Shown here: piece after piece, positions 7,784 through 15,818 of the stretch
How the letters are laid out: every line of letters begins with the position of its first letter
How positions within the stretch are numbered: the stretch's first letter is position 1
NCBI GenBank assembly: GCA_046292345.1
Contig: JBKBRC010000008.1
Coordinates: 17,314-81,313, forward strand
DNA: 64,000 nt
From: JBKBRC01 sp046292345
GTDB lineage: Bacteria > Bacteroidota > Rhodothermia > Rhodothermales > Rubricoccaceae
Direction: 5' to 3'
Notes under the pieces: generated by a model
What the model was told of the DNA's origin: nothing
Database searches by the model: none
What the model saw: only the letters and a program-made list of their open reading frames with translations
Translations under genes and position numbers: made by a program

Positions 7784-7937
7784 GGCGCAGCCTGCCCGGG
7801 CAGGCCGCCCGCCGGCGGAAAGCCGTCCGTAGAGACAGGGGGGGGGGGGGGGGCGCGGGCGGGCGCGTGGGGCGCGGGAGCNNNNNNNNNNGCCCCGCCC
7901 CCCGCCCCCCCGCGCGCCCCCCCCCCCCCCCCGGCGG
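7784..7937. other. G-run/C-run tract with a 10-N assembly gap
   Basis: After radC the plus strand carries a run of about 16 Gs and then GC-only sequence up to ten Ns (7882-7891). After the gap come C-rich blocks ending in a run of about 17 Cs. The two sides are roughly inverse complements, which suggests a G-tract hairpin, or read collapse at a hard-to-sequence site. The true length between radC and fabI is unknown. Confidence 0.7.
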
Positions 7938-7945
7938 TAGCTTGG
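7938..7945 (+). promoter_or_regulatory. TAGCTTGG promoter-like element upstream of fabI
   Basis: TAGCTTGG ends 25 bp before the fabI ATG at 7971. It is an exact copy of the octamer found twice upstream of the DegT-family aminotransferase gene, and matches the Bacteroidota -7 element TAnnTTTG at all fixed positions but one. Confidence 0.5.
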
Positions 7946-7970
7946 CGCCGTTTCACCAAGCCCTGCTGCC

Positions 7971-8864
7971 ATGGCCGACGGCTACGGACTCCTCCGCGGC
8001 AAGACCGGCGTCATCTTCGGCGCCCTCGATCCCAACTCGCTCGCCTGGGTGCTCGCCGAGCGCGCCCACCGCGAGGGCGCCCGCTTCATGCTCTCCAACG
8101 CGCCCGTCGCGCGCCGCTTCGGGCGGCTCGACGAGCTCGCCGAGGCTACCGGCGGCAGCCGCATCGTCTACGCCGACGCCACCAACGACGACGAGCTCGA
8201 GGCGGTCTTCGCGGCCGCCAAAGAGACCTTCGGCGGGCCGGTAGACTTCGTCGTGCACTCCATCGGGATGGGCTTCAACGTGCGCAAGGGGCGGCCGTAC
8301 GAGCACCTCAACTACGACTGGTACCTCAAGACGCTCGACGTTTCGGCCGTCTCGCTGCACCGCACGGTCGCGGCAGCGCTGCGGCAGGACGCGCTCGCCG
8401 ATGGCGGCTCCGTCCTCACCATGAGCTACATCGGCGCGCAGCGCACGTTCTCGGAGTACTCCGAAATGGGCGACGCGAAGGCGCTGCTCGAGAGCGTCGT
8501 GCGCTCCTTCGGCTACCGCCTCGGGCAGCGCGGCATCCGCATCAACGCCGTCTCGCAGAGCCCCACGCGCACCACCGCCGGCGGCGGCATCAGGGGCTTC
8601 GATGCCATGTTCGACTTTGCCGACCGCATCGCGCCGCTCGGCAACGCCGACGCGGCCTCCTGCGCCGACTACTGCGTCACGCTCCTGAGCGACCTGACGC
8701 GCATGGTCACCATGCAGACGCTCTACCACGACGGCGGCTTCTCGGCAATGGGCATCTCGGACACGGTCATCGAGCAGATGCTCGGCGCGGCGCCCGCAGG
8801 TGCCGCCGCTAAGGGCGCCGCCGCTGAGGGCGCCGCCGCCGAGGGCGCCACCGCTGACGGATGA
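7971..8864 (+). CDS. fabI: Enoyl-[acyl-carrier-protein] reductase (FabI)
   Basis: NADH-dependent short-chain dehydrogenase-type enzyme that performs the last reduction in each fatty-acid elongation cycle. The 297-residue protein has the FabI opening KTGVIFGALDPNSLAW, the HSIGMG segment, and catalytic Y163 and K170 (Y-x6-K in YSEMGDAK); TTAGGGIRGFD follows near residue 202. The last 26 residues are a low-complexity tail of pentapeptides (GAAAK, GAAAE, GATAD) coded by a 15-bp DNA repeat that runs right up to the stop codon. The stop overlaps the next ATG (ATGA), so translation is probably coupled to the M1 peptidase. Confidence 0.95.
   Translation: MADGYGLLRGKTGVIFGALDPNSLAWVLAERAHREGARFMLSNAPVARRFGRLDELAEATGGSRIVYADATNDDELEAVFAAAKETFGGPVDFVVHSIGMGFNVRKGRPYEHLNYDWYLKTLDVSAVSLHRTVAAALRQDALADGGSVLTMSYIGAQRTFSEYSEMGDAKALLESVVRSFGYRLGQRGIRINAVSQSPTRTTAGGGIRGFDAMFDFADRIAPLGNADAASCADYCVTLLSDLTRMVTMQTLYHDGGFSAMGISDTVIEQMLGAAPAGAAAKGAAAEGAAAEGATADG
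8802..8861 (+). repeat. 15-bp tandem repeat at the 3' end of fabI
   Basis: Four copies of gccgccgctaagggc-like units (8802, 8817, 8832, 8847) run directly into the TGA at 8862. They encode AAAKG/AAAEG/AAAEG/ATADG. Copies differ by one to three bases. This is one of several 3'-end minisatellites in the window. Confidence 0.9.
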
Positions 8865-10423
8865 ACCGGGCCACCGCCGGGGCGGTGCTGCTGCTGCTCG
8901 GCCTTGTGCTCGGGGCCTGCCGGGTCACGCCCGAGGCGGTGCCGCACGCGGCGCAGCCCGGCGTGGACGTCCTCGCCTACCGCGTCGCGCTTGCCGTCGA
9001 GCCCGAGACGCGGCACGTAGAGGGCGAGGCCGTACTTACCGTGCGCCACGCCGACACGCTCGCGGCGCTCACGCTCGGGCTGGCCGAGACGATGACCGTG
9101 CGCGCCGTGCGCGTAGGTGCGCGGGCGGCGCCGTTCGAGCACGCGCGCGGCCGCCTGCGCGTCGGCCTGGCCTGCGGCGACACGCTCTCGCGCGTCGCGG
9201 TCGCCTACGCGGGCACGCCCGGCGCGGGCCTCTACCGCGAGCACTACCTCGGGCATGCCGTCACCTGGACCGACGCGTGGCCCCTTCGCGCGGCACACTG
9301 GCTGCCGGCGGTGCACCGTCCGGACGACGCGGCCACGCTCGACCTTTCGCTCGCCGTCCCGTCCTCGGTGCGCGCCGTTGCCTCGGGCGTGCCCGTCCGG
9401 GACTCGGTGGCGGGCGGCGTGCGGCACGCGCGCTTCGTGCTGGAGCGCCCCGCACCTGTATACACGTTCGCCTTCGCCCTCGCCGACTTCGTGTTCGTGG
9501 AAGACGCTCCCACCCGGGCCGGCGTGCCTGTCCGGCACGCGCTCCTGCCCCCAGACGCCGACGCGGCGCCCCGCCTCGCGCGCACGGCCGCCGTGCTCGA
9601 CACGCTCGCCGCCCTGCTCGGCCCGTATCCTTACGCGAGTTATACGACCGTGCAGGTGCCGCACCGCTACGCGGGGATGGAGAACGCCGCCGCGCCGTTC
9701 CTGCAGGCCGCGCTCTACCGCGACCGCCGCGCCGGGCGCGTGCTCGCCGAGGAGGTCAACATTCACGAGGCCGTGCACCAGTGGTTCGGTAACACCGTCG
9801 TGCCGGCCGACTGGGCCGACCTCTGGCTCGCCGAGGCGCCTGCGACCTACCTCACAGCGGTCGTGCTCGGACGGCTCGATGGGCCCGAGGCCGAGCGGCA
9901 GGCGCTCGCGCGCATGGCCGCCCTCGCCCCCGCCGACGCGCGCCGGCGCCTCGTGCCGCGCCGCTACGCACGCCCTGACGAGGTGCTCTCGGCCACGGTG
10001 TACCAGAAAGGCGGCGCCGTGTGGCACCTGCTCCGCCTCTCGCTGGGCGACGCTGCGTTCCTCGAGGCCGTGCGCGGCCTCGCCACGCGCTACGCTGCGC
10101 GCCCGCTCTCGACGGACGCCTTCCAGGCCGAGATGGAGGCGGCGGCGGGGCGACCGCTGGCGCCGCTGTTCGCCTTCTGGGTGCACGGCACAGGGCAACC
10201 GACGCTGCGCGTGCGCTGGAGCCGCCGCGACCGCACGCTCGCGTGGCGCGTCGTGGGCGACGAGGACACGCTCGCCGGCCTGCCGCTCGAGCTGATCCTC
10301 CGGCAGGACGGCCGCGACTACGTCGTATCCCTCGCCGACGGTCGGGCCGTGTTCACGGGCGAGACGCGCCCTGAGGTCCTGCCGGTCGGCGTGCCGCTGC
10401 GCGTGCGCTACGCCTGGTGGTAG
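8861..10423 (+). CDS. M1-family zinc metallopeptidase, lipoprotein
   Basis: A 520-residue gluzincin aminopeptidase. The zinc site is complete: HEAVH at 302-306 and E325 eighteen residues later (HExxH-18-E); the exopeptidase motif appears as GMEN (272-275) in place of GAMEN. The N terminus is a lipoprotein signal (LLLLGLVLGAC), so the enzyme is probably anchored in the envelope facing the periplasm or outside. It would trim peptides for nutrition. The start ATG overlaps the fabI stop. The length is shorter than the 850-residue PepN type, as in other bacterial lipoprotein M1 enzymes. Confidence 0.9.
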   Translation: MNRATAGAVLLLLGLVLGACRVTPEAVPHAAQPGVDVLAYRVALAVEPETRHVEGEAVLTVRHADTLAALTLGLAETMTVRAVRVGARAAPFEHARGRLRVGLACGDTLSRVAVAYAGTPGAGLYREHYLGHAVTWTDAWPLRAAHWLPAVHRPDDAATLDLSLAVPSSVRAVASGVPVRDSVAGGVRHARFVLERPAPVYTFAFALADFVFVEDAPTRAGVPVRHALLPPDADAAPRLARTAAVLDTLAALLGPYPYASYTTVQVPHRYAGMENAAAPFLQAALYRDRRAGRVLAEEVNIHEAVHQWFGNTVVPADWADLWLAEAPATYLTAVVLGRLDGPEAERQALARMAALAPADARRRLVPRRYARPDEVLSATVYQKGGAVWHLLRLSLGDAAFLEAVRGLATRYAARPLSTDAFQAEMEAAAGRPLAPLFAFWVHGTGQPTLRVRWSRRDRTLAWRVVGDEDTLAGLPLELILRQDGRDYVVSLADGRAVFTGETRPEVLPVGVPLRVRYAWW

Positions 10424-10472
10424 CGCCGCTCCGCCGGCCAGGACCGAACCCCGCTGGCCGGCGTCCGTCCTC

Positions 10473-10519
10473 CGACTCCGCACCCGTTCCCCGACTCCGC
10501 ACCCGTTCCCCGATTCCGC
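10473..10519. repeat. 19-bp tandem repeat downstream of the M1 peptidase
   Basis: cgactccgcacccgttccc is present at 10473-10491 and 10492-10510, with a partial third copy (cgattccgc). It lies between the peptidase stop and the GTG start of the HAD gene. Confidence 0.9.
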
Positions 10520-10527
10520 GCTCTGCC

Positions 10528-11334
10528 GTGATTCGCCTCTTCTTCGCCGACATCGACGGCTGCCTCTCGGAGCCGTACCGCCCGTTCGACTGGGAAGGCT
10601 TCGCCACGCTGCGCGCGTGGGGGAGCCGGGCCGAGCACGACCCGCGCTGGCCGCGACTCGGCCTCTGCTCAGGGCGCAGTTACGCCTACGTAGAGGCGAC
10701 GGCGCAGGCGCTCGGGCTGCGCGCGCCGGCGCTGTTCGAGAGCGGCGGCGGGCGCTTCGATCTGCCCGCGGCGCGCATCCGCTGGAACCCGGCGCTCACA
10801 CCCACTGCCGAGCGCGAGCTCGACGCCGTACGCGCGTTCTACCTCGAGCACGTCCTGCCCGCCGACGCCCGCGTCTCGCTAGACTATGGCAAGCGCGCGC
10901 AGGCCGGCATCGTCGGGCCGCGCGAGGCCGACGTGGCGCAGCACGTGCCTGCCGTGCGCGCGTTCGTCGAGCCGCGTTTCCCGGACCTTCGGGTCTACCA
11001 CACGCCCTACTCCATCGACGTTGTGCCGGCGGCGCTGACGAAGGTGCAGGCGCTCGCGTGGGTGCTCGGCGAGGAGGGCCTCGGTTGGGACGAGGCGGCC
11101 TTCATCGGCGACACCGATGGCGATGCGGAAGCGATTGCCGCTGCTGGCCTCGGGTTCGCGCCTCGCAACGGCGCGCCCGCCGCGCACGCCGCCGCAGACA
11201 TCGTGACGGAGGCGCCGGTGCTGGCGGGCGTGCTCGAGGCCTATCGCACGTGCCTGCGCCGCAACGGCGTCGCCGAGGGCGAAATGGCCTCCGCGAAGGC
11301 CGCGCGGCACCGGGACGAGTTCTGGCCGACGTAG
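10528..11334 (+). CDS. HAD-superfamily (type IIB) phosphatase
   Basis: A 268-residue haloacid dehalogenase-type hydrolase. Motif I is FFADIDGCL (nucleophile in D-x-D), motif II the Ser in CSGRS, motif III the Lys in ALTKVQALAW, and motif IV FIGDTDGDAEAI. The order and the large cap between motifs II and III fit the Cof/sugar-phosphatase (IIB) group, which dephosphorylates sugar phosphates or related metabolites. The GTG at 10528 is chosen because motif I begins five residues later, as is usual; upstream sequence is repeat-derived. The substrate is unknown. Confidence 0.85.
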   Translation: MIRLFFADIDGCLSEPYRPFDWEGFATLRAWGSRAEHDPRWPRLGLCSGRSYAYVEATAQALGLRAPALFESGGGRFDLPAARIRWNPALTPTAERELDAVRAFYLEHVLPADARVSLDYGKRAQAGIVGPREADVAQHVPAVRAFVEPRFPDLRVYHTPYSIDVVPAALTKVQALAWVLGEEGLGWDEAAFIGDTDGDAEAIAAAGLGFAPRNGAPAAHAAADIVTEAPVLAGVLEAYRTCLRRNGVAEGEMASAKAARHRDEFWPT

Positions 11335-11474
11335 ATTCCGGTCGCGCTGGCCGCGAGGGCATATCGTGCCGGTACCGCCCGCCGCCGCGCGCCCGCCGCC
11401 GCGCGCCCGCCGCGGCCGAGCTGCGGCACAACCGTTGCACGCGGGACCCTGCGTCTCCTCTGCCCTCCGGTCTC

Positions 11475-12344
11475 ATGCGCTGTCCGCCCCACCGGTTGCC
11501 TCTGATCGCCCTCGCCGCGTGCGCGCTGCTCGCCGCGTCGCCGGCGGCGGCGCAGGCCACGACGGAGGCCCTCGCGGCCGCGTTGCCCGGCGTGCGTGCC
11601 GAGGCTGGGGCGGGTCTGCGCGCTGACTCCACGCAGCGCGCCGCCGCGCGCCGCCGCGCCGCCGCAGACGACCCGGCGCGCGCGCCGGCCTACTACGTCG
11701 TGGCGCAGGGCGCGCTCGTACGCGAGGCGCCCGAGGCGTCGGCGCGCGTCGTGGCCCGCCCCGCCTTCCGCGACGCCGTGCGCGTGCTCGGCTACGGCGG
11801 TGGCGGCTGGGCGCGCGTGCAGCACGGCGACGTGCAGGGCTACCTCCCCGAGGCAGCGCTCTCGAACGTCTGGATCCGCGTGAGCAAGTCCGAGCGCATG
11901 GTCTACGTCTACCGCGGCGCCGAACTCTACCGCGCCTACCCTGCCGACGTGTCCGCCTCGGACGGGGACAAGGTGCGCCGCGCGCGCATCGATGAGCCGG
12001 AGCATCACCGCATCCCCGAGGGTGTGTTCTTCATCACGCGCCGGCACGGGCGCTCGCAGTACTACCGCGCGTTCGTGCTCAACTACCCCAACCATGCGCA
12101 CGCGCTGCGGGGCCTGCGCGAGGGGCTCATCACCGAGGCGCAGTACCAGGCGATCGCGCGTGCGGAGGCGGAGTTCCGCGAGCCGCCCATGAACACACCG
12201 CTCGGCGGCCTGATCGAGATCCACGGCGACGGCTCCGGGCGGCAGCGCGCCTGGACGCGCGGCTGCGTCGCGCTTCGCAACGTGCACATGGACGAGCTGT
12301 GGGAGTTCGTCGAGGTCGGGACGCCGGTGCTCATCGAGCGCTGA
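11475..12344 (+). CDS. L,D-transpeptidase (YkuD domain) with SH3-like domain
   Basis: A 289-residue exported protein. It begins with a signal peptide (LPLIALAACALLAASPAAAQA). An SH3-like segment follows (about 75-130: YYVVAQGALVREAPEAS ... GDVQGYLPE). The YkuD catalytic domain ends with IEIHGDGSG and WTRGCVALRN, giving catalytic C264 and the upstream His. L,D-transpeptidases cross-link peptidoglycan stems or attach proteins to the wall. The ATG at 11475 is chosen because it starts the signal peptide; the preceding 140 bp carry a 14-bp GC repeat and look noncoding. Confidence 0.92.
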   Translation: MRCPPHRLPLIALAACALLAASPAAAQATTEALAAALPGVRAEAGAGLRADSTQRAAARRRAAADDPARAPAYYVVAQGALVREAPEASARVVARPAFRDAVRVLGYGGGGWARVQHGDVQGYLPEAALSNVWIRVSKSERMVYVYRGAELYRAYPADVSASDGDKVRRARIDEPEHHRIPEGVFFITRRHGRSQYYRAFVLNYPNHAHALRGLREGLITEAQYQAIARAEAEFREPPMNTPLGGLIEIHGDGSGRQRAWTRGCVALRNVHMDELWEFVEVGTPVLIER

Positions 12345-12453
12345 CGGCGGCGGGTGAGGGCCTTCGCTCGGCGCCGGGCGTGGACGCAACCCCGTCTTTC
12401 AGGCCGGCGTAACTCTTTCCCGAGGCCCTGCGCGGGCCGCCGCCTGTACTGCC

Positions 12454-13875
12454 ATGGTGATGTCCCGTTTCGTCCTGCTCGCCTCCATACTCCTCCTGAC
12501 AGTCGCCGGCTCGCCGGCCGCTCCGGCGCAGGCCGCTCCGGCGACGGCTCTCGCCTTCGAGGAGCCGCTCGGCGACGGGCCGGTCTACTTCGTGACGGTG
12601 GACGGGCTCATCGACTCCGGGCTTGCGCGCTACCTGGACCGCGCGCTCTCCGATGCCGAGTCGGCCGGCGCGGCGCTCGTCGTCTTCCGCATCGACACCT
12701 TCGGCGGGCTCGTCGACGCCGCCGACCGCATCCGCAAGCGCATTCTTGGCGCAGGCGTGCCCACGCTGGCCGTCGTGGACCGCAACGCCATCTCGGCCGG
12801 GGCGCTCATCGCCTACGCGGCCGACCGCATCGTGATGGTGCCCGGCAGCGTCATCGGCGCCGCTACCGTCGTCGAGGGCGGCTCGGGGGAGGCGGCGCCG
12901 GACAAGTACCAGAGCGCCATGCGCGCGCTCATGCGGGCCACGGCCGAGGCCAACGGCCGCGACCCGCGCATCGCCGAGGCGATGGTAGACGAGCGCATCG
13001 CCATCCCGGGCGTGACCGAGGAGGGACAACTGCTCACGCTCTCCTACGACGAGGCCCGCCGCCTCGGCGTCGCCGACGCCGTCGTGGCCAGCACGGCCGA
13101 GGCCGTGGCGGCGGCCGGGCTCGAGGGGCGCACGGCCGTCGAGCACAGCGCCTCGCGCACCGAGCGCCTGCTGCGCGTGCTCAGCTCGCCCGCCGTCGCG
13201 TCGATCCTGCTGCTGCTCATGCTCGGCGGCGTCTACTTCGAGCTGCAGACGCCCGGCATCGGCTTCGCCGGCGCGACGGCGCTCGTGGCCGCGACGCTCT
13301 TCTTCGCGCCGCATTACCTGATGGGGCTCGTCGAGAGCTGGGAGATCGCGCTGTTCGCGCTCGGCGTGATCCTGCTGCTCGTCGAGGTGTTCGTGTTGCC
13401 GGGCTTCGGGCTCTTTGGCATCGCCGGCGTCGTGGCCGTGCTCGGAGCGCTGCTGTTCTCGCTCATCCCGAACGTAGGCTTCGTCTACCCGTCGCAGGCG
13501 GAGATCGCACGTGCGACGGCTACGCTCGCGGCGGCGCTCGTGCTCGTCGTGCTGCTCGCCGTCTCGCTCGGCCGCTACCTGCCGCGCTCGTCCGCCTTCG
13601 GGCGGCTCGTGCTCGCGCCGGATCTCTCGGCGGCGCAGGGCTACACCGCCTCCGAGACCGACCGCGCGCTCGTGCCCGGCCTGCGCGGCACGGCCGCGAC
13701 GGCGCTGCGCCCGGCCGGCACGGCCCTGCTGGACGGCCGCCGCGTGGACGTGGTCGCCGAGGGCGGGTTCGTCCTGCCCGGCACGCCCGTCGAGGTCGTC
13801 TCGGCGCGAGGCAACCGCGTCGTCGTGCGTCCGGTCGGCGAGGCGCCCCCCCTGCCCCCCCCCGCTCAAGCCTGA
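12454..13875 (+). CDS. NfeD1b-type membrane serine protease (ClpP class)
   Basis: A 473-residue membrane protein of the NfeD/PH1510 type. After a signal peptide, a ClpP-like protease domain carries the Ser/Lys dyad: S114 in NAISAGALIA and K151 in PDKYQ. Several membrane helices follow (about 245-375), then a C-terminal OB-fold NfeD domain (GLRGTAATALRPAGTALLDG). In archaea the homologue cleaves stomatin. Here the usual stomatin gene is absent; instead a second, protease-less NfeD protein follows nine bases downstream. Probable role: membrane protein quality control. Confidence 0.9.
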   Translation: MVMSRFVLLASILLLTVAGSPAAPAQAAPATALAFEEPLGDGPVYFVTVDGLIDSGLARYLDRALSDAESAGAALVVFRIDTFGGLVDAADRIRKRILGAGVPTLAVVDRNAISAGALIAYAADRIVMVPGSVIGAATVVEGGSGEAAPDKYQSAMRALMRATAEANGRDPRIAEAMVDERIAIPGVTEEGQLLTLSYDEARRLGVADAVVASTAEAVAAAGLEGRTAVEHSASRTERLLRVLSSPAVASILLLLMLGGVYFELQTPGIGFAGATALVAATLFFAPHYLMGLVESWEIALFALGVILLLVEVFVLPGFGLFGIAGVVAVLGALLFSLIPNVGFVYPSQAEIARATATLAAALVLVVLLAVSLGRYLPRSSAFGRLVLAPDLSAAQGYTASETDRALVPGLRGTAATALRPAGTALLDGRRVDVVAEGGFVLPGTPVEVVSARGNRVVVRPVGEAPPLPPPAQA

Positions 13876-13884
13876 GCCCTGCCA

Positions 13885-14373
13885 GTGGAGCTGCTGCTGC
13901 CGATCGCGCTCATCCTCGTCGGGCTCGCCCTCGTGGCGATCGAGATCACGCTCGTGCCCGGCTTCCAGGTGGTGGGCGTGCTCGGCGTGCTCGGCGCCGG
14001 CATCGGCGTCGTGTATGCGTTCGTCGAGTTCGGCGCCTACGGCGGGCTCGTGGCAACCGTCGGGACGGCGGCCGGTGCGGCGGCGCTCGCGTTCCTGTTC
14101 CGCGAGTCCGGCGCCTGGCAGCGCTTCGTGCTCACCGACAGCCTCCGCCGCGATGCCGACGCCGACGCGCGGGAGCAGGCCTCACGGGCGCACCTGATCG
14201 GGCAGACCGGCACGGCGCTGACGCCGCTGCGCCCCTCGGGCGTGGCCGAGTTCGGCGACGTGCGCGTCGAGGTCGAGACCGAGGGGGCGTTCGTGGCCGC
14301 CGGCAGCCGCGTGCGCGTCGTGGCGATGGACCGCCGCCGCTTCGTCGTGCGCCTCGACGAGCAGCAGGTCTGA
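13885..14373 (+). CDS. Short NfeD-like membrane protein
   Basis: A 162-residue partner of the preceding gene. Membrane helices at about 3-30 and 35-70 (LLLPIALILVGLALVAIEI ... GGLVATVGTAAGAAALAF) are followed by an NfeD-type OB fold (LIGQTGTALTPLRPSGVAEF). It starts with GTG nine bases after the upstream stop, so the two form an operon. Short NfeD proteins usually work with a stomatin/flotillin; no such gene is visible here. Confidence 0.85.
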   Translation: MELLLPIALILVGLALVAIEITLVPGFQVVGVLGVLGAGIGVVYAFVEFGAYGGLVATVGTAAGAAALAFLFRESGAWQRFVLTDSLRRDADADAREQASRAHLIGQTGTALTPLRPSGVAEFGDVRVEVETEGAFVAAGSRVRVVAMDRRRFVVRLDEQQV

Positions 14374-14423
14374 GGGCCCCACGTCCCGGCCGCACGGGCA
14401 GTGAAGCAGGGCCGCAGGAGGTT

Positions 14424-14431
14424 TACCTTGG
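14424..14431 (+). promoter_or_regulatory. TACCTTGG promoter-like element
   Basis: TACCTTGG lies 31 bp before the GTG of the TonB-domain lipoprotein. An AGGAGG at about 14417 precedes it but is too far from the start (about 45 bp) to be a ribosome binding site for this gene. Confidence 0.4.
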
Positions 14432-14462
14432 CCTGCGTCCGTCCCTGCCAGCCCTGCCGCCC

Positions 14463-15122
14463 GTGCCCCGTCTGCTCCTTGCCGCCGCGCTCTCGCTTGC
14501 GCTCGCCGCCTGCGCCACCGCCCCCGAGACCGGCCCGCCCGAAGGCTGGGAGGCCGACGGCCCACGCTGGTTCCGCTCCGGCGCCGACACGTCGGGCATG
14601 TTCCGCGACCTCTCGACGCTCGAGGCGATGGGCGTCGAGCCCGGGCCGACTGAGCTGTCGCGGTGGGCGCAGGGCGAACTGCTCTCGCTCTACCGCACCA
14701 ACCCCGAGGTCTTCGACTCGGTCTTCCAGGCCGTCGCGCTGCCGGCGCTGCGCGAGGGCATCCCGGCAGGGGCGGACTACGAAGCTCGCGCCCGGCGCGC
14801 GGTCGAGGACGCGAAGCGCGACTTCCGCGCGGTCTACCGGCAGTCCATCGTGAACCCGGAAGGCCAGCCGGCGCGCGTCTACCCGGACAGCCTCCGCCAG
14901 CGCGGCGTAGGCGGCCGCGCCGTCGTCCAGGTCTACGTGGACGCGCAGGGCGACGCACAGGCCGTCGAACTCGTCGAGAGCACCGGCAACGCCACGCTCG
15001 ACGGCCTCGCACTGCGCGAGGCGGCACTGACCGACTACACCGGCGCGTGGGCCGTGCGCGGACGCCGCGGCGGCCAGGCGATTCCCAACTGGGTCCGCCT
15101 GAACAAGGAGTTCTCGCCCTGA
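14463..15122 (+). CDS. Lipoprotein with TonB C-terminal domain
   Basis: A 219-residue protein. A lipoprotein signal (RLLLAAALSLALAACATA) is followed by about 100 residues without a recognised domain. The last ~70 residues are a TonB C-terminal domain (GGRAVVQVYVDAQGDAQAVE ... WVRLNKEF). Classical TonB has an inner-membrane helix and a Pro-rich spacer; here the domain sits on a lipid anchor, so it cannot span the inner membrane or contact ExbB in the usual way. The GTG at 14463 is chosen to begin the signal peptide. It may be a periplasmic scaffold or sensor for outer-membrane receptors; the function is unproven. Confidence 0.75.
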   Translation: MPRLLLAAALSLALAACATAPETGPPEGWEADGPRWFRSGADTSGMFRDLSTLEAMGVEPGPTELSRWAQGELLSLYRTNPEVFDSVFQAVALPALREGIPAGADYEARARRAVEDAKRDFRAVYRQSIVNPEGQPARVYPDSLRQRGVGGRAVVQVYVDAQGDAQAVELVESTGNATLDGLALREAALTDYTGAWAVRGRRGGQAIPNWVRLNKEFSP

Positions 15123-15173
15123 GGAGGACGGACCCGGGGGCCCCGCGCCGGGCCGCCGACGCGGACAGGGCCC

Positions 15174-15806
15174 CTACTCGAACAGGGCCGCGTAGGCGCC
15201 GTAGCCTTCCTCGGCCAGGCGCGCCGCCGGCACGAAGCGCAGCGCGGCCGAGTTGATGCAGTAGCGCAGACCGGTGGGCGCAGGGCCATCGTCGAAGACG
15301 TGCCCCAGGTGCGCGTCCGAGCGGGCGGCGCGCACCTCGGTGGCGAGCCCGGCGTACTTCGGGTCGGGCCGGGTGGTCACGTGCGCCGGGTCGATCGGAC
15401 GGGTGAAGCTGGGCCAGCCGGTGCCGGAGTCGTACTTGTCGCGCGAGGAGAAGAGGGGCTCGCCCGTCACGAGGTCCACGTAGAGCCCGTCTTCTTTGTG
15501 GTCGTGGTAGGCGTTGCGAAACGGCGGCTCGGTGCCGTCCTCGAACAAGACGTGGAACTGCATCGGCGAGAGCGTCTCGCGGAGAGTCTCCCGTGAGGGC
15601 AGCGGCGTCGTTTCCCAGAACGGGCGGTTGTCGTTGGCAGAGAGGGGCGCGGGGCGGAGCGCGGCGGCCGCGGCTTGCTGCTCGGCATCGGTGGGCGCGG
15701 ACGTACGGGCGCCAGCCGGTGCGAGCGCCCACGTGAACACGGCCGCGACGAGCGCGAGCGCGCCGAGCGCGGCGAAAGGCCACAGGAGACGGGTGCGTCG
15801 GTCCAT
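15174..15806 (-). CDS. msrB: Exported peptide-methionine (R)-S-oxide reductase
   Basis: A 210-residue MsrB with an N-terminal membrane or signal segment (LLWPFAALGALALVAAVFTW). The catalytic cysteine is C183 in LRYCINSAALRF; the substrate pocket includes SGTGWPSF and DAHLGHVFDDGP. It lacks the CxxC zinc cysteines of some MsrBs (SSRDKYDSG instead). It would repair methionine-R-sulfoxide in envelope proteins. It is paired with msrA, 12 bp away on the same strand. Confidence 0.95.
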   Translation of the reverse strand: MDRRTRLLWPFAALGALALVAAVFTWALAPAGARTSAPTDAEQQAAAAALRPAPLSANDNRPFWETTPLPSRETLRETLSPMQFHVLFEDGTEPPFRNAYHDHKEDGLYVDLVTGEPLFSSRDKYDSGTGWPSFTRPIDPAHVTTRPDPKYAGLATEVRAARSDAHLGHVFDDGPAPTGLRYCINSAALRFVPAARLAEEGYGAYAALFE

Positions 15807-15818
15807 GGTCGGGGGAGG

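Noticed and set aside
14417..14422. AGGAGG as ribosome binding site
   Set aside because: It is about 45 bp from the GTG of the lipoprotein gene and next to a promoter-like element, so it is not placed for initiation. Shine-Dalgarno sequences are rare throughout the window.
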